A DNA stretch of 64,000 bases from Shewanella avicenniae (GCF_017354945.1 NZ_CP071503.1:1860001-1924000), one strand, 5' to 3'. Shown: positions 45,355 to 56,628, counted from the first letter of the stretch. The notes: generated from the sequence alone by a model not told the origin. Numbers and translations are program-made.

Positions 45355-47643
45355 TTAAATCTTACATGCACCGCCAGCGCAGCCATCGTCTTCCTTCTCG
45401 ACAGCAGCGAAATCGTCGTGCTTATCAGAGGCACCGTCACGGGTGTTATGATAATACAGCGTCTTCACACCCAGCTTGTAGGCTGTTAGCAAATCTTTCA
45501 GCAGCAACTGCATTGGTACTTTGCCACTGTCATATTTAGATGGGTCATAGTTGGTGTTAGCAGAGATCGATTGATCGATAAACTTCTGCATAATACCTAC
45601 TAATTGCAGGTAACCATCATTGCTCGGCATTTGCCACAACAGCTCGTAGTTTTCGCGAAGCTGTTCAAAATCTGGTACCACTTGTTTCAGTTGGCCATCT
45701 TTTGATGCCTTAACACTGATTAAACCGCGTGGAGGTTCAATGCCGTTGGTCGCGTTAGAGATCTGTGATGAGGTCTCTGATGGCATTAGCGCTGACAGGG
45801 TAGAGTTACGCAAGCCGTATTCTTTGATGTCATTGCGCAGCTGTTCCCAATCTAAATGCAGTGGTTCAGAACAGATTTTGTCTAAATCACGCTTGTAGGT
45901 ATCGATTGGCAAAATGCCTTTGGCATAGGTGGTTTCATTGAACAGTGGGCAAGCACCTTGCTCTTTTGCCAGTTTCATTGACGCCTTCAGTAGGTAGTAC
46001 TGAATTGCTTCAAAGGTTTTATGGGTCAGGTTATTACCGCTGCCATCAGAATATTTCACGCCATGCTTCGCCAAATAGTTAGCAAAGTTGATCACGCCAA
46101 TACCCAAAGTACGGCGATTCATCGACGCAGTGTGTGCCGCTGGAATTGGGTAATCTTGATAATCCAGCAGATTATCGAGCGCGCGTACGGCCAAATCAGC
46201 TAAGCCTTCAATTTCATTCAATTCAGAAATTGCGCCTAAGTTGAGAGCTGATAGCGTACACAGCGCAATCTCACCGTTTGGATCGTTCACGTCGTTCAGT
46301 GGTTTAGTTGGCAGTGCGATTTCCAAACACAGGTTGGATTGACGTACTGGCGCCACTTGTGGGTCAAACGGGCTATGGGTGTTGCAGTGGTCCACGTTTT
46401 GAATGTAGATACGGCCAGTAGAGGCACGTTCTTGCATCATCAACGAGAACAGCTCGACCGCGCGCAGCGAGCGTTTGCGAATGCTTGGGTTTTGTTCGTA
46501 TTGGGTGTACAAACGCTCAAATTCTGCTTGGTCAGCAAAGAATGCATCGTAAAGACCTGGCACGTCTGATGGGCTAAACAAAGTGATGTTTTCGCCTTTG
46601 ATCAAACGTTGATACATCAGCTTGTTGATCTGTACGCCGTAGTCCAAATGGCGGATACGGTTGTCGTCGACACCACGGTTGTTTTTCAAAACCAGCAGTG
46701 ATTCAACTTCTAAGTGCCACAGTGGGTAGAACAGGGTTGCTGCGCCGCCACGAACACCACCTTGCGAGCAGGACTTAACCGCCGTTTGGAAATGCTTATA
46801 AAAGGGAATGCAACCAGTGTGGAATGCTTCACCGCCACGGATTGGGCTACCGAGCGCACGAATACGACCGGCGTTGATGCCGATACCGGCACGTTGGCTG
46901 ACGTACTTCACAATCGCCGACGAGGTGGCGTTAATCGAATCTAAGCTGTCGCCAGTTTCAATCAATACACATGAACTGAATTGACGCGTTGGCGTACGCA
47001 CGCCGGCCATAATTGGCGTTGGCAGTGAGATCTTAAACGTGGATACCGCATCGTAGAAATCACGCACGTACTGCAAGCGGGTTTCTTTTGGATAACGGGC
47101 AAACAAACATGCCGCTACCAGAATGTAGAGAAACTGCGCGCTTTCGTAGACTTCATGCGTCACACGGTTTTGTACTAAATATTTGCCTTCAAGCTGCTTC
47201 ACTGCGGCGTAAGAGAAGGTCATATCGCGCCAATGATCGATATAGCTATCAAGAATGTCTAATTCTTCAGCCGTGTAATCTTCGACGATGTGTTTGTCGT
47301 ATTTGCCTAATTCAACCAGCTTGGTTACATGGTCACGTAGCTTTGGTGGTTCAAACTGGCCAAAGGCCTTTTTGCGCAGATGGAAAATGGCCAAGCGCGC
47401 CGCTAAAAATTGGTAGTCTGGTGACTCAGGCGAGATCAGGTCAGCAGCTGCTTTGATAATCGTTTCGTGAATCGCTTCCGTTGGGATGCCGTCATAAAAC
47501 TGCAGATGTGAGCGAAGTTCAACTTCAGAAACTGATACGTTAGAGAGGTCTTCAGCCGCCCAGGTGATTACGCGATGGATCTTGTCCAGATCGATCACTT
47601 CACGTGCGCCGCTGCGCTTGGTCACTGTCATATTGCTATTCAT
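45355..47643 (-). CDS. nrdA: Class Ia ribonucleoside-diphosphate reductase, alpha subunit
   Basis: 762 residues, one more than E. coli NrdA and nearly collinear with it. The N-terminal ATP cone (about 1-95, [20 protein letters not shown]) provides allosteric activity control. The active-site Cys lie in QFSSCVLIE and [11 protein letters not shown]...ALCTLSALN, and the C-terminal redox pair is CAGGACKI. It reduces ribonucleoside diphosphates to deoxy forms. First gene of nrdA-nrdB-yfaE, with a leader of about 150 nucleotides that folds (AACAGGC/GCCTGTT at 47718-47740) and NrdR- and FNR-type sites upstream. Confidence 0.97.
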   Translation of the reverse strand: MNSNMTVTKRSGAREVIDLDKIHRVITWAAEDLSNVSVSEVELRSHLQFYDGIPTEAIHETIIKAAADLISPESPDYQFLAARLAIFHLRKKAFGQFEPPKLRDHVTKLVELGKYDKHIVEDYTAEELDILDSYIDHWRDMTFSYAAVKQLEGKYLVQNRVTHEVYESAQFLYILVAACLFARYPKETRLQYVRDFYDAVSTFKISLPTPIMAGVRTPTRQFSSCVLIETGDSLDSINATSSAIVKYVSQRAGIGINAGRIRALGSPIRGGEAFHTGCIPFYKHFQTAVKSCSQGGVRGGAATLFYPLWHLEVESLLVLKNNRGVDDNRIRHLDYGVQINKLMYQRLIKGENITLFSPSDVPGLYDAFFADQAEFERLYTQYEQNPSIRKRSLRAVELFSLMMQERASTGRIYIQNVDHCNTHSPFDPQVAPVRQSNLCLEIALPTKPLNDVNDPNGEIALCTLSALNLGAISELNEIEGLADLAVRALDNLLDYQDYPIPAAHTASMNRRTLGIGVINFANYLAKHGVKYSDGSGNNLTHKTFEAIQYYLLKASMKLAKEQGACPLFNETTYAKGILPIDTYKRDLDKICSEPLHLDWEQLRNDIKEYGLRNSTLSALMPSETSSQISNATNGIEPPRGLISVKASKDGQLKQVVPDFEQLRENYELLWQMPSNDGYLQLVGIMQKFIDQSISANTNYDPSKYDSGKVPMQLLLKDLLTAYKLGVKTLYYHNTRDGASDKHDDFAAVEKEDDGCAGGACKI

Positions 47644-47800
47644 GGAGTCTAGCCCTGGTCAATTTTCTTATAGTGATGGAGGAATCCATCTAACTTCCGA
47701 TGTAAACAAAAGTCTTCAACAGGCCTATCTTTTGCCTGTTTACTCTATTCGCTACCAGCGCAACACTAATCTACTGCTTGTGTGTGTGCTTATAGGTAAC

Positions 47801-47838
47801 ACACTATATATGGTGTGTCTTTGTTTGATATACATCAA
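47801..47838 (-). promoter_or_regulatory. nrdA regulatory region: NrdR box and FNR/EtrA box
   Basis: ACACTATATATGGTGT (47801-47816) matches the NrdR pattern ACACwATATATwGTGT in all but one position. TTGATATACATCAA (47825-47838) is a perfect TTGAT-N4-ATCAA FNR/ANR site. A weaker NrdR-like half-matching stretch lies at 47768-47783, 33 bp away. NrdR represses reductase genes when dNTP/ATP is high; FNR (EtrA in Shewanella) responds to low oxygen. Confidence 0.65.
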
Positions 47839-48054
47839 GATAATGAGGTTATTGGGGATTTGCAAGGGGTAACGAAGCGCATATCTTGTGGATATCTACG
47901 CCATTGTTCCCTCTCACATTGATAAAGTGCCGTCAATACGGGGGATTGCGGTTGATGACGCAAAAGTGCGCAATCAAACAAAAAAATTTCGACTGCCAAA
48001 ATAAGCAGCAGATGTAACACGATCGTGATCCGATCTGAATCTGAGTTAGCCTAT

Positions 48055-48723
48055 CTATCGATCAATAAATGCTAATAAATCGGTAGGGGAATTGAGTGTA
48101 AGATCTGCGCCCCAACGCTCAGGCGTATCATGTTCGGCCAAGTAGCCCCAACCAGCCAATACACTCGGCATTTGCACATTGCGCGCCGCAATAATATCCC
48201 GTTCAGCATCCCCTAAATAGGCGATTTCCGCCGGATTGAGTACTAGTTGTGATGCCGCTAGTCGCATGGGCTGAATATCGGGCTTGCGATACAGGGTACT
48301 GTCTGCGCTGATGATGGATTTCATCAAGGGTGTCAGCCCAAGTTTGGTCAGCAATGGCCGAGTAAAGCGGGCTGGCTTATTGGTAACCACGCCGAGTTTG
48401 ATGCGATGCTGCAGGGCAAAATCCAATAACAGGTCGATCCCATCGAATACACGGGCGCAATCACCATTCACACTGAGGTAATGCTCAAGTAGCGCTAAGC
48501 GTACGGATTCAGTGTGCTCGGCATCGAGATCAGGTTGTGCGGCTTTAACAAGTCCTAAAGAGCCATGAGAAGCGACAGAGGTAAGATAGTGTTCGTCAGC
48601 GAGGCAGGGCAGTTTAAACTGCGACAGGGCGCGATACAGCGCTTCGATAAGATCTGGCGCTGTATCAACCAGCGTACCATCAAGATCAAAAAGTAAACCG
48701 TTAATCTGAGGTAACGCAGGCAT
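48055..48723 (-). CDS. HAD-superfamily phosphatase (Gph/MupP-like)
   Basis: 222 residues. The HAD motif I DLDGTLVDT places Asp13 and Asp15 as nucleophile and acid; motif II is VVTNKPARF, and the last motif is YLGDAERDI. The family includes phosphoglycolate phosphatase Gph and MupP, the N-acetylmuramic acid 6-phosphate phosphatase. In Pseudomonas mupP sits directly after ubiG near gyrA, as here, and the protein is shorter than E. coli Gph (252), so MupP is a fair alternative. Four bases separate it from ubiG. The region 47839-48054 downstream holds no gene I can support. Confidence 0.85.
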   Translation of the reverse strand: MPALPQINGLLFDLDGTLVDTAPDLIEALYRALSQFKLPCLADEHYLTSVASHGSLGLVKAAQPDLDAEHTESVRLALLEHYLSVNGDCARVFDGIDLLLDFALQHRIKLGVVTNKPARFTRPLLTKLGLTPLMKSIISADSTLYRKPDIQPMRLAASQLVLNPAEIAYLGDAERDIIAARNVQMPSVLAGWGYLAEHDTPERWGADLTLNSPTDLLAFIDR

Positions 48724-48727
48724 GGTA

Positions 48728-49438
48728 TTATCCTAATTTTTGACAAGCAATCATGTAGTTCACTTCAAGATTTTTGGTGTACGAAAAGATTGAAGTAAGA
48801 GGATTGTATTTGATACCGATCGCATCGCGACAGTGCAGTTCGGTTTTCTCAACCATGTCGATGAGCTCAGATGGCCGAATATATTTATCGTGCTCATGGG
48901 TACCCACTGGCAGCATTTTCAACACGTATTCAGCCGCGACAATGGTTTGTAGCCATGACATCAGATTGCGGTTGATGGTCGAGAAAAATACCCAGCCATC
49001 ATCGGCTACCATATCGCAACAAGCGCGGATAACCGAAAGCGGGTTAGGCACGTGCTCCAGCATCTCCATGCAGGTCACCACATCGTATGCACCTTGATGC
49101 GTCTGTGCATGTTCTTCGGCGGTTTGCTGCAAATAGTCGATAGTCACGCCTTTTTCGAGCGCGTGTAAGCGGGCGATTTCGAGTGGCTCATGGCCCATAT
49201 CAAGCCCGGTGACCTTTGCCCCAATGCGCGCCATGCTTTCAGCAAGGATTCCGCCACCACAGCCGACATCTAACACCTTCTTATCAAAAATACCGCCTGC
49301 TTTTAGGTCGATATAGTTTAGGCGAAGTGGGTTTAGTTCGTGCAGAGGCTTAAATTCACCGTGCGGATCCCACCAACCGGCCGCCATTTTTTCAAACTTT
49401 GCAATTTCCTGCGGATCAACATTGGCGTTTTGAGACAT
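48728..49438 (-). CDS. ubiG: Bifunctional ubiquinone O-methyltransferase UbiG
   Basis: 236 residues (E. coli 240). Class I SAM-dependent methyltransferase: motif [17 protein letters not shown] near residue 55, acidic motif VTGLDMG, then [14 protein letters not shown]. The N-terminus [23 protein letters not shown] is typical of UbiG. It performs both O-methylations in ubiquinone synthesis. First of a two-gene run with the phosphatase; divergent from gyrA across 323 bp. Confidence 0.95.
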   Translation of the reverse strand: MSQNANVDPQEIAKFEKMAAGWWDPHGEFKPLHELNPLRLNYIDLKAGGIFDKKVLDVGCGGGILAESMARIGAKVTGLDMGHEPLEIARLHALEKGVTIDYLQQTAEEHAQTHQGAYDVVTCMEMLEHVPNPLSVIRACCDMVADDGWVFFSTINRNLMSWLQTIVAAEYVLKMLPVGTHEHDKYIRPSELIDMVEKTELHCRDAIGIKYNPLTSIFSYTKNLEVNYMIACQKLG

Positions 49439-49761
49439 GTATTCACTCGATTCCTGTCGACAAATAATGTGGGCATTATAACCTTATCTGTCTGATTAAT
49501 TACCAGCGAAATTAGTGACATTGCTTTGTGCCATTAATCACTTGTCGCTAATTGAAAGCCTGCAACAATGATGCTAGGTAACATTTTGAATTACCGGTTG
49601 TTCATTAAATCAACGAACCTGAGCGTTTTCATTCACGCAACGGGAAACAAAGCTTACCAGCCCGCAGTTATGTGGTAGAATACCAAATTACGTTTTTCAG
49701 GCTCGGCAATGACATGGACTTAATAATAGTTGTCAGCTAATACAAGGGGATCGAGCAGTTT
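49439..49761. promoter_or_regulatory. gyrA: ubiG-gyrA intergenic region with a gyrA promoter candidate
   Basis: TTACCA (49654-49659), 16-bp spacer, TAGAAT (49676-49681) is a plausible sigma70 promoter reading to gyrA, giving a leader of about 75 nucleotides; AAGGGGAT precedes the ATG. The remainder is AT-rich without genes. The ubiG promoter on the minus strand was not placed. Confidence 0.5.
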
Positions 49762-52455
49762 ATGACTGACCAGGCTTCATCAATTTCACCAATAAATATT
49801 GAAGACGAACTCAAAAATTCCTACCTCGACTATGCGATGAGCGTAATCGTTGGACGGGCCCTGCCAGATGTTAGGGACGGTCTCAAACCAGTTCACCGTC
49901 GCGTCTTATTTGCGATGAACGAGCTGAAAAACGACTGGAATAAACCTTATAAGAAATCGGCCCGTGTTGTCGGCGACGTAATCGGTAAATACCACCCGCA
50001 CGGCGATAGCGCGGTATATGACACCATCGTGCGTATGGCGCAGCCGTTCTCGTTGCGTTACACCCTGGTTGATGGTCAAGGTAACTTCGGTTCTATCGAT
50101 GGTGACGCGGCAGCGGCAATGCGTTATACCGAAATCCGCATGGAAAAGCTGGCACACCAACTGCTGGCTGACTTAGATAAAGAAACTGTGGATTATGTGC
50201 CGAACTACGACGGTACAGAAATGATCCCTGAAGTACTGCCAACGCGTGTACCTAACCTGCTGATTAACGGTTCATCGGGTATCGCTGTTGGTATGGCAAC
50301 CAACATTCCGCCACACAACATCACCGAAGTGATCAAAGGTTGTTTGGCGTTGATTGAAGAGCCTGAACTGTCGATTGAGCAGTTGATTGAATATATTCCG
50401 GGCCCAGATTTCCCAACCGCTGCAATTATCAATGGCCGTAAAGGTATTGAAGACGCCTACCGCACTGGTCGCGGCAAGGTGATCATGCGCGCGCGCGCTT
50501 CATTTGAAACCGATGAACATAACGGCCGTGAGCGTATTATCGTCACCGAAATCCCATATCAAGTGAACAAAGCACGCTTGATTGAGAAGATTGCAGAGCT
50601 GGTTAAAGATAAACGTATCGAAGGTATTAGCGGCCTGCGCGATGAGTCTGACAAAGACGGTATGCGCATCGTTATCGAAATTAAGCGCGGTGAAGTTGCA
50701 GAAGTTGTGTTGAACAACCTGTATGCCCAAACCCAGATGCAATGTTCTTTCGGTATCAACATGGTGGCGTTGGCAAATGGCCAACCTAAGCTATTCAACC
50801 TGAAAGAGATGCTGGAAGCTTTTATTCTGCATCGCCGCGAAGTGGTTACCCGTCGTACCGTTTTCGAATTGCGCAAAGCACGTGACCGTGCCCATATATT
50901 GGAAGCACTGGCTGTTGCGTTGTCTAACATCGATCCAATCATTGAGTTGATTAAAGCATCTGCGAGTCCAGCAGACGCCAAAACTGGCCTGATGGCACAA
51001 GGTTGGGAACTCGGTAACGTTCGCGAAATGCTTGAAAAAGCTGGTGATGATGCAGCTCGTCCAGAATGGCTTGAACCAGAGTATGGCATTCGTGACGGTC
51101 TCTACTATCTGACCGAACAACAAGCACAAGCAATTCTTGATCTGCGCTTGAACAAGCTGACCGGTCTAGAACACGAAAAAATCCTGCAAGAATATGTTGA
51201 TCTTCTGGATATCATTGCTGGTTTATTACATATCCTGCGTAGCCCAGCACGCTTGATGGAAGTGATCAAAGAAGAACTTGACCAAGTGTTGGCTGATTTT
51301 GGCGATGAACGTCGCACAGAAATCACTGCATCATCAGCGGATATAAATCTCGAAGATTTGATCACTGAAGAAGACGTGGTCGTGACACTGTCACACTTAG
51401 GTTATGCAAAATACCAACCGCTGACGGACTATCAAGCGCAGCGCCGTGGTGGTAAAGGTAAAGCTGCAACCAAAGTAAAAGATGAAGACTTTGTCGAACG
51501 TCTGTTGGTGGCTAACACTCACGACACCATTTTGTGTTTCTCAGACTTTGGTAAGTTGTATTGGATGCGCGTATTTGAATTGCCACTGGCAAGTCGTCAA
51601 TCACGCGGTAAGCCAATTGTGAACTTGTTACCTTTGTCGGAAGGTGAACGTATCACAGCGATTCTGCCAGTACGTGAATACGAAGAAGGCAAATACATCA
51701 TCATGGCGACCTCACACGGCACCGTGAAGAAAACCGCATTGACTGAATATAGCCGTCCGCGTAGCAACGGTATTATTGCCGTGAACCTGAAAGATGGTGA
51801 CCAGTTGATCGGTGTGGATATTACCGACGGCAGCAATGAGATCATGCTGTTCTCTGATGCGGGAAAAGTGGTGCGCTTTAAAGAAGCGGAAGAATCCATT
51901 GTCACTGACGAAGACGGTAATCCAGTATTGGATGAAAACGGTGAAGTACAAGTGAACTTCAAAGGTGTGCGCCCAATGGGACGTAACGCTACCGGTGTTC
52001 GTGGTATTGCATTAGAAGATGGCCAAAAAGTTGTATCACTGATTGTGCCGAAATCTGAAGATCCAATCCTGACAGTTACCGAAAACGGTTACGGTAAGCG
52101 TACGGCTATCGATGAGTATCCATCGAAGAGCCGTGCAACCAAAGGTGTAGTATCTATTAAAGTCTCAGATCGTAACGGGCCGGTCGTTGGCGCAGTTCAA
52201 GCCGCTGAAAACGACGAAATCATGCTGATCAGTGACAAAGGTACTTTGGTTCGTACTCCTGTGTCTGGTGTGTCGCTGATTGGTCGTAACACCCAAGGTG
52301 TGACCATCATCCGTACCGCAGATGATGAACGAGTGGTCGGACTGCAGCGCATTGACGAAATTCAATCTAACGGCGATGATATCGATTCGGAAGTAGTGGA
52401 AGATGAAACCTCAGCTACTACGCCAGATGCGCCGCAGGATGATGCCGAAGAGTAA
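49762..52455 (+). CDS. gyrA: DNA gyrase subunit A
   Basis: 897 residues. Catalytic Tyr122 (AAMRYTEIR) breaks DNA; the quinolone-resistance region reads GDSAVYDTI with Ser83 and Asp87, the wild-type residues of susceptible E. coli. The C-terminal pinwheel domain contains the GyrA box QRRGGKGK, followed by repeated blades and an acidic tail ([13 protein letters not shown]...DDAEE). With GyrB it introduces negative supercoils. Terminator at 52473-52499; serC follows on the same strand. Confidence 0.99.
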   Translation: MTDQASSISPINIEDELKNSYLDYAMSVIVGRALPDVRDGLKPVHRRVLFAMNELKNDWNKPYKKSARVVGDVIGKYHPHGDSAVYDTIVRMAQPFSLRYTLVDGQGNFGSIDGDAAAAMRYTEIRMEKLAHQLLADLDKETVDYVPNYDGTEMIPEVLPTRVPNLLINGSSGIAVGMATNIPPHNITEVIKGCLALIEEPELSIEQLIEYIPGPDFPTAAIINGRKGIEDAYRTGRGKVIMRARASFETDEHNGRERIIVTEIPYQVNKARLIEKIAELVKDKRIEGISGLRDESDKDGMRIVIEIKRGEVAEVVLNNLYAQTQMQCSFGINMVALANGQPKLFNLKEMLEAFILHRREVVTRRTVFELRKARDRAHILEALAVALSNIDPIIELIKASASPADAKTGLMAQGWELGNVREMLEKAGDDAARPEWLEPEYGIRDGLYYLTEQQAQAILDLRLNKLTGLEHEKILQEYVDLLDIIAGLLHILRSPARLMEVIKEELDQVLADFGDERRTEITASSADINLEDLITEEDVVVTLSHLGYAKYQPLTDYQAQRRGGKGKAATKVKDEDFVERLLVANTHDTILCFSDFGKLYWMRVFELPLASRQSRGKPIVNLLPLSEGERITAILPVREYEEGKYIIMATSHGTVKKTALTEYSRPRSNGIIAVNLKDGDQLIGVDITDGSNEIMLFSDAGKVVRFKEAEESIVTDEDGNPVLDENGEVQVNFKGVRPMGRNATGVRGIALEDGQKVVSLIVPKSEDPILTVTENGYGKRTAIDEYPSKSRATKGVVSIKVSDRNGPVVGAVQAAENDEIMLISDKGTLVRTPVSGVSLIGRNTQGVTIIRTADDERVVGLQRIDEIQSNGDDIDSEVVEDETSATTPDAPQDDAEE

Positions 52456-52472
52456 CCATTCTTAGCAGTAGT

Positions 52473-52500
52473 AACGAGCGTCCGATGAGACGCTCGTTTT
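52473..52500 (+). terminator. Terminator after gyrA
   Basis: AACGAGCGTC pairs with GACGCTCGTT around CGATGA, followed by T. Confidence 0.88.
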
Positions 52501-52534
52501 ATTTGTGCCTTATATATTTCCAAGGAGAAGATCA

Positions 52535-53626
52535 GTGAGTACGGTGTACAACTTTTGTGCCGGGCCAGCCATGTTGCCAGCTCCCGTTTTAGCTAAAGCG
52601 CAGCAAGAATTATTGGATTGGCAAGGCTTAGGCGTTTCAGTGATGGAAGTGAGCCATCGCGGTGCACCTTTCATTGAACTGGCGACCCAGTCAGAAAAAG
52701 ATCTTCGTGCCTTAATGAACATTCCTGATAACTACAAAGTGCTGTTTATGCATGGCGGTGGTCGCGGTCAGTTCGCAGCAGTAGTGAATAACTTTCTCGG
52801 TGATAATGGTCGCGCACTCTATTTGCTATCGGGCCAATGGTCGACCTCCGCGGCGGAAGAAGCGGTACGTTTGGTGGGCGAAGATGCTATCGATACATTA
52901 AACATTGTCGAAAAAGTGGATGGTTTGAATAATGTGGTGTTGCCAAGCTTACAGGGTGACGCTGGCCAGTATCGCTATGTGCATTATTGTCCGAATGAAA
53001 CGGTTGATGGCATTGAAATCTTTGACACGCTCGACAGTAGCTGGCCGATTGTGGCGGACATGTCGTCAACCATTATGTCGCGCGAAATCGACGTGAGTAA
53101 ATTTGCGGTTATCTACGCTGGCGCGCAGAAGAATATTGGTCCATCAGGTTTGACGCTGGTGATTGTACGTGAAGATATGTTAGCGCTGCCAGTGGTACAT
53201 CCGTCATCGATTATGGATTACCGCATCGCTGCTGCAAAAGATTCAATGTTCAATACACCACCTACCTTTGCATGGTATCTAGCGGCTGAAGTGTTCAAAT
53301 GGTTGCTCAATGCTGGCGGTGTCGCAGCGATGGAGAAAACCAATATCGCCAAAGCGGAATTGTTGTATCACTGCATCGACAGCTTGCCATTCTATAAAAA
53401 CGGTGTGGCGACTGAAAACCGTTCGCGTATGAATGTGACCTTCCAGTTGGCTGACGAATCACTCGATAAAGCGTTTCTTAAAGAAGCCGAAGCACAAGGT
53501 TTAGTTGCCTTAAAAGGCCATCGGATTGTGGGCGGTATGCGTGCGAGTATCTACAACGCCATGCCACTTGAAGGCGTTCAAAAACTGGTTGAATTTATGA
53601 CGGCGTTTGCTGCCAAAAATAGCTAA
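52535..53626 (+). CDS. serC: Phosphoserine aminotransferase
   Basis: 363 residues from GTG 52535, seven bases after AAGGAGA; the frame is open to 52505 but the added residues are unlike SerC, and the chosen start gives the standard [14 protein letters not shown]. The PLP Lys lies in [12 protein letters not shown]. It converts 3-phosphohydroxypyruvate to phosphoserine and also serves pyridoxal phosphate synthesis. Here it is separated from aroA by a minus-strand aminotransferase, whereas E. coli has serC-aroA adjacent. Closed by the terminator at 53650-53680. Confidence 0.96.
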   Translation: MSTVYNFCAGPAMLPAPVLAKAQQELLDWQGLGVSVMEVSHRGAPFIELATQSEKDLRALMNIPDNYKVLFMHGGGRGQFAAVVNNFLGDNGRALYLLSGQWSTSAAEEAVRLVGEDAIDTLNIVEKVDGLNNVVLPSLQGDAGQYRYVHYCPNETVDGIEIFDTLDSSWPIVADMSSTIMSREIDVSKFAVIYAGAQKNIGPSGLTLVIVREDMLALPVVHPSSIMDYRIAAAKDSMFNTPPTFAWYLAAEVFKWLLNAGGVAAMEKTNIAKAELLYHCIDSLPFYKNGVATENRSRMNVTFQLADESLDKAFLKEAEAQGLVALKGHRIVGGMRASIYNAMPLEGVQKLVEFMTAFAAKNS

Positions 53627-53649
53627 GTGATGATGCATTAAAGATAAAC

Positions 53650-53680
53650 AAAAAGCGGATGATTTAATCATCCGCTTTTT
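53650..53680. terminator. Bidirectional terminator after serC
   Basis: AAAAAGCGGATGAT pairs with ATCATCCGCTTTTT around TTA. It lies between serC and the convergent aminotransferase gene; the latter ends 84 bases to its right. Confidence 0.9.
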
Positions 53681-53763
53681 TATGCTGTGGCCAACACTAA
53701 AATGTTACTACTGACCTGATGAACAGCCACTCAGGCAAGCGTTCATCAGTTGCTATGGGCAAA

Positions 53764-54954
53764 TCACAACACCTTGGCGATAGCTGCGGCTAAGTAATCA
53801 ACGTTGGCTTCGGTGATACCGGCGATACTCATACGGCTAGAATCTACCATGTAGATACCGTGTTCATGTTTCAGCAGCGCAACTTGCTCTGGGGTAATTC
53901 CGAGGAAAGAGAACATCCCTTTTTGGCGAGCGATAAAGCTAAAGTCACGGGTAACGCCTTGCGCTTTGATACGTTCAACCAGCATGGCGCGATTACCGTT
54001 GATGCGATCACGCATCACTTGCAGCTCTTCATGCCATTGAGCTGTTAATTCAGTAGATGCCAGAATCGTTTCAACTAAGGCCGCACCGTGAGCTGGCGGC
54101 ATTGAGTAGTTACTACGAACAACGTGCAGCATGACTGACTGGGCAATCGCGGCTTTGTCGCTATCTTTGGCAATAACGGCGCAAGCACCAATACGCTCAC
54201 GGTATAAGCCAAAGTTCTTTGAACAAGAGGCACATAAGATCATCGCATCAACAGCGTCAGCCATGTTACGTACGCCGTAGGCGTCTTGATCTAGGTTTTC
54301 GCCAAAGCCTTGGTACGCCATATCGAGCAATGGTGTAAAACCGCGTTCTTGCGCAACAGCAACCACTTGATCCCACTGATCAGGCGTTAAATCTTCACCG
54401 GTTGGGTTGTGGCAGCATGCATGCAACAACACCACGTCATTGGCACCCAGTGTTTTAAGCTTGTCTAACATAGCGTCAAAACGCAGCGCATTGTTTTCGG
54501 TGTCGTAATAAGGGTATTTATCGACGGCTAAACCAGCTGCTTTAAAAATGCTGATGTGGTTCGCCCAAGTTGGGTCGCTTACCCATACAGTCGCATCAGG
54601 ATTACAGCGTTTGATGAAATCAGAGGCAACTCGCAGTGAACCAGTACCACCTGGTGTTGACACGCTGCGAATACGATTGCTCAGCACTGCGCTGTGTGTT
54701 GCACCAAATGCCAGTTCGCAGATCAGACGGTTGAACTCTGGGCTACCCGCTGGGCTGATATAAACTTTTGAGGTCTCGGTTTCAGTGCGAATACGTTCTG
54801 CAGTTTTAACGCATGCAAGAATAGGTGTGTGGCCTGCAGGGTCTTTATAAACACCGACACCTAAGTCGATTTTATCTGTACGAGGATCTTCACGAAATTG
54901 TGCCATCAGACCAAGAATCGGATCCGCTGGCATGGGGTTTAATGCATTGAACAT
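53764..54954 (-). CDS. Aromatic amino acid / aspartate aminotransferase (class I)
   Basis: 396 residues, the length of AspC and TyrB. The PLP Lys is in SCSKNFGLYRERIG and the ring-stacking region HACCHNPTG is typical. The substrate residue Arg lies in SRMSIAGI. The sequence cannot by itself separate AspC from TyrB, but two TyrR-like boxes upstream favour an aromatic role. It catalyses the last step of Phe and Tyr synthesis or glutamate-oxaloacetate exchange. GGAAG precedes the ATG. Inserted on the minus strand between serC and aroA. Confidence 0.93.
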   Translation of the reverse strand: MFNALNPMPADPILGLMAQFREDPRTDKIDLGVGVYKDPAGHTPILACVKTAERIRTETETSKVYISPAGSPEFNRLICELAFGATHSAVLSNRIRSVSTPGGTGSLRVASDFIKRCNPDATVWVSDPTWANHISIFKAAGLAVDKYPYYDTENNALRFDAMLDKLKTLGANDVVLLHACCHNPTGEDLTPDQWDQVVAVAQERGFTPLLDMAYQGFGENLDQDAYGVRNMADAVDAMILCASCSKNFGLYRERIGACAVIAKDSDKAAIAQSVMLHVVRSNYSMPPAHGAALVETILASTELTAQWHEELQVMRDRINGNRAMLVERIKAQGVTRDFSFIARQKGMFSFLGITPEQVALLKHEHGIYMVDSSRMSIAGITEANVDYLAAAIAKVL

Positions 54955-54992
54955 CGAGTCTTCCGTTTATAGTTATGTGTGACAGAATTGTT

Positions 54993-55102
54993 AGCATAGC
55001 GGTTAAAGCCGCCTGTGTTAATCTGCATTATTTTCAAAGAAAAATTATCACATGTACAGATAAATGAACGAAATCCTTCATCTTTGTACATTTCTGTTGA
55101 CG
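54993..55102 (-). promoter_or_regulatory. Aminotransferase promoter with two TyrR-like boxes
   Basis: On the minus strand TTAACA (55021-55016), 17-bp spacer, TATGCT (54998-54993). Further upstream are TGTACA-N6-TGAACG (55053-55070) and TGTACA-N6-TTGACG (55085-55102). Both keep the invariant G-N14-C of TyrR boxes and lie 32 bp apart, three helical turns. Confidence 0.5.
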
Positions 55103-55139
55103 GATTGTCGAAAAAGCATTTATTGCTTATTTTTTGTGC

Positions 55140-55159
55140 TGTAATGCTTGGCTATTACA
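55140..55159. promoter_or_regulatory. 20-bp palindrome in the aminotransferase-aroA gap
   Basis: TGTAATGCTTGGCTATTACA has perfect 6-bp arms (TGTAAT/ATTACA) around 8 bases. The regulator is unknown; spacing differs from TyrR. The rest of this 384-bp gap also holds a hairpin ACCTAC/GTAGGT (55264-55297) ahead of aroA. Confidence 0.4.
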
Positions 55160-55338
55160 AAAAATCGTTGAATTAAGGCGTCATTGGGTTACTTTAACCA
55201 TACGAAGACGTAAATCAGGTGCCGATATCGGAGAGCGTTAAGATCCTCAGCTCAGTTACATCGACCTACATAAGCGCGAAAAACGACGCCGTAGGTTTAT
55301 CAAGCAACTTATATCAAAACTAGAAATAGCTAAATATT

Positions 55339-56622
55339 ATGAAACAGTTACACCTGAATAAAGTCTATCGTTTTAACGGTGAAGTAAATATTCCCGGCTC
55401 TAAAAGCATCTCAAACCGAGCCTTATTGTTAGCAGCCTTAGCAAAAGGTAAAACCACGCTCACTAATTTGCTCGATTCCGACGACATCCGGCATATGTTA
55501 AATGCGCTGCGGCAGTTAGGGGTTAAGTACCAACTTTCAGCAGACAAGCGCACCTGCACCGTTGAAGGTAATGCGGGGCCATTTAATAAGTCACAACCCT
55601 TGTCTATGTTTTTAGGTAATGCTGGCACAGCAATGCGCCCTCTGTGCGCCGCATTAACCCTTGGCAGTGGCGATTTTGAGCTTACCGGTGAACCGCGTAT
55701 GGAAGAGCGTCCAATCAAGGATTTAGTGGATGCAATTGCGCAACTGGGAGCTAACATTCAATATCTTAAGAACGAAGGTTATCCTCCTGTAAATATTTTG
55801 GGTTCAGGGCTTTCTGGCGGAACGGTCAAGATATCTGGTGCGTTATCCAGCCAGTTCCTCACCGCATTATTGATGGTTGCCCCCTTGGCCAAAGGTGATG
55901 TTGAAATTGAGGTGGTGGGAGAACTGGTTTCAAAACCTTACATCGACATCACCTTGGCACTGATGGCTAAATTTGGTGTCAATGTCGACAATCAGCAATA
56001 TCAACGTTTCCTTGTGAAAGGGAATCAACAATACATCGCTCCCGGCGCCTTGCTGGTTGAAGGTGATGCGTCATCAGCGTCTTATTTTCTTGCCGCGGGT
56101 GCGATTGCCGGTGGTGAAATTAAGGTGACAGGTGTTGGCAAGCAGAGCATTCAAGGCGATGTGAAGTTTGCTGATGCGCTTGCGGCGATGGGCGCAGATA
56201 TTGAATGGGGTGATGACTACATCATTGCCCGAGGCAGTAAATTGCATGGCATTGATATGGATATGAATCATATTCCTGATGCTGCCATGACGATTGCAAC
56301 CGCTGCATTATTTGCAGAAGGCGAGACTAAGCTCACCAATATCTATAACTGGCGTATTAAAGAAACCGATCGCCTAGCGGCGATGGCGACAGAATTACGA
56401 AAAGTCGGTGCAACAGTGGTAGAAGGGGAAGATTTTATCCAGATCACGCCTGCTGCGAAGATCAAGCATGCCGAGATCGATACCTATAATGATCACCGTA
56501 TGGCAATGTGTTTCTCGTTGGTGGCGTTTAGTGATGCGGGTGTCACCATTAATGACCCGGATTGTACCTCAAAGACATTCCCTGATTACTTTGCGCAGTT
56601 CCAATTGCTTGCTTGCCATTGA
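55339..56622 (+). CDS. aroA: 3-phosphoshikimate 1-carboxyvinyltransferase (EPSP synthase)
   Basis: 427 residues, class I type. [21 protein letters not shown] gives the conserved Lys22 and Arg region; [15 protein letters not shown] is the glyphosate-site loop with the class I Gly96-type arrangement; [10 protein letters not shown] and [10 protein letters not shown] are also typical. It joins shikimate 3-phosphate and PEP on the chorismate path. Plus strand, after the aminotransferase and 147 bp before cmk. No good ribosome site is seen before ATG 55339. Confidence 0.97.
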   Translation: MKQLHLNKVYRFNGEVNIPGSKSISNRALLLAALAKGKTTLTNLLDSDDIRHMLNALRQLGVKYQLSADKRTCTVEGNAGPFNKSQPLSMFLGNAGTAMRPLCAALTLGSGDFELTGEPRMEERPIKDLVDAIAQLGANIQYLKNEGYPPVNILGSGLSGGTVKISGALSSQFLTALLMVAPLAKGDVEIEVVGELVSKPYIDITLALMAKFGVNVDNQQYQRFLVKGNQQYIAPGALLVEGDASSASYFLAAGAIAGGEIKVTGVGKQSIQGDVKFADALAAMGADIEWGDDYIIARGSKLHGIDMDMNHIPDAAMTIATAALFAEGETKLTNIYNWRIKETDRLAAMATELRKVGATVVEGEDFIQITPAAKIKHAEIDTYNDHRMAMCFSLVAFSDAGVTINDPDCTSKTFPDYFAQFQLLACH

Positions 56623-56628
56623 TCAAAG

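Noticed and set aside
49980..50035. Quinolone-resistance change in gyrA
   Set aside because: Ser83 and Asp87 are the residues found in susceptible strains, so nothing unusual is seen.
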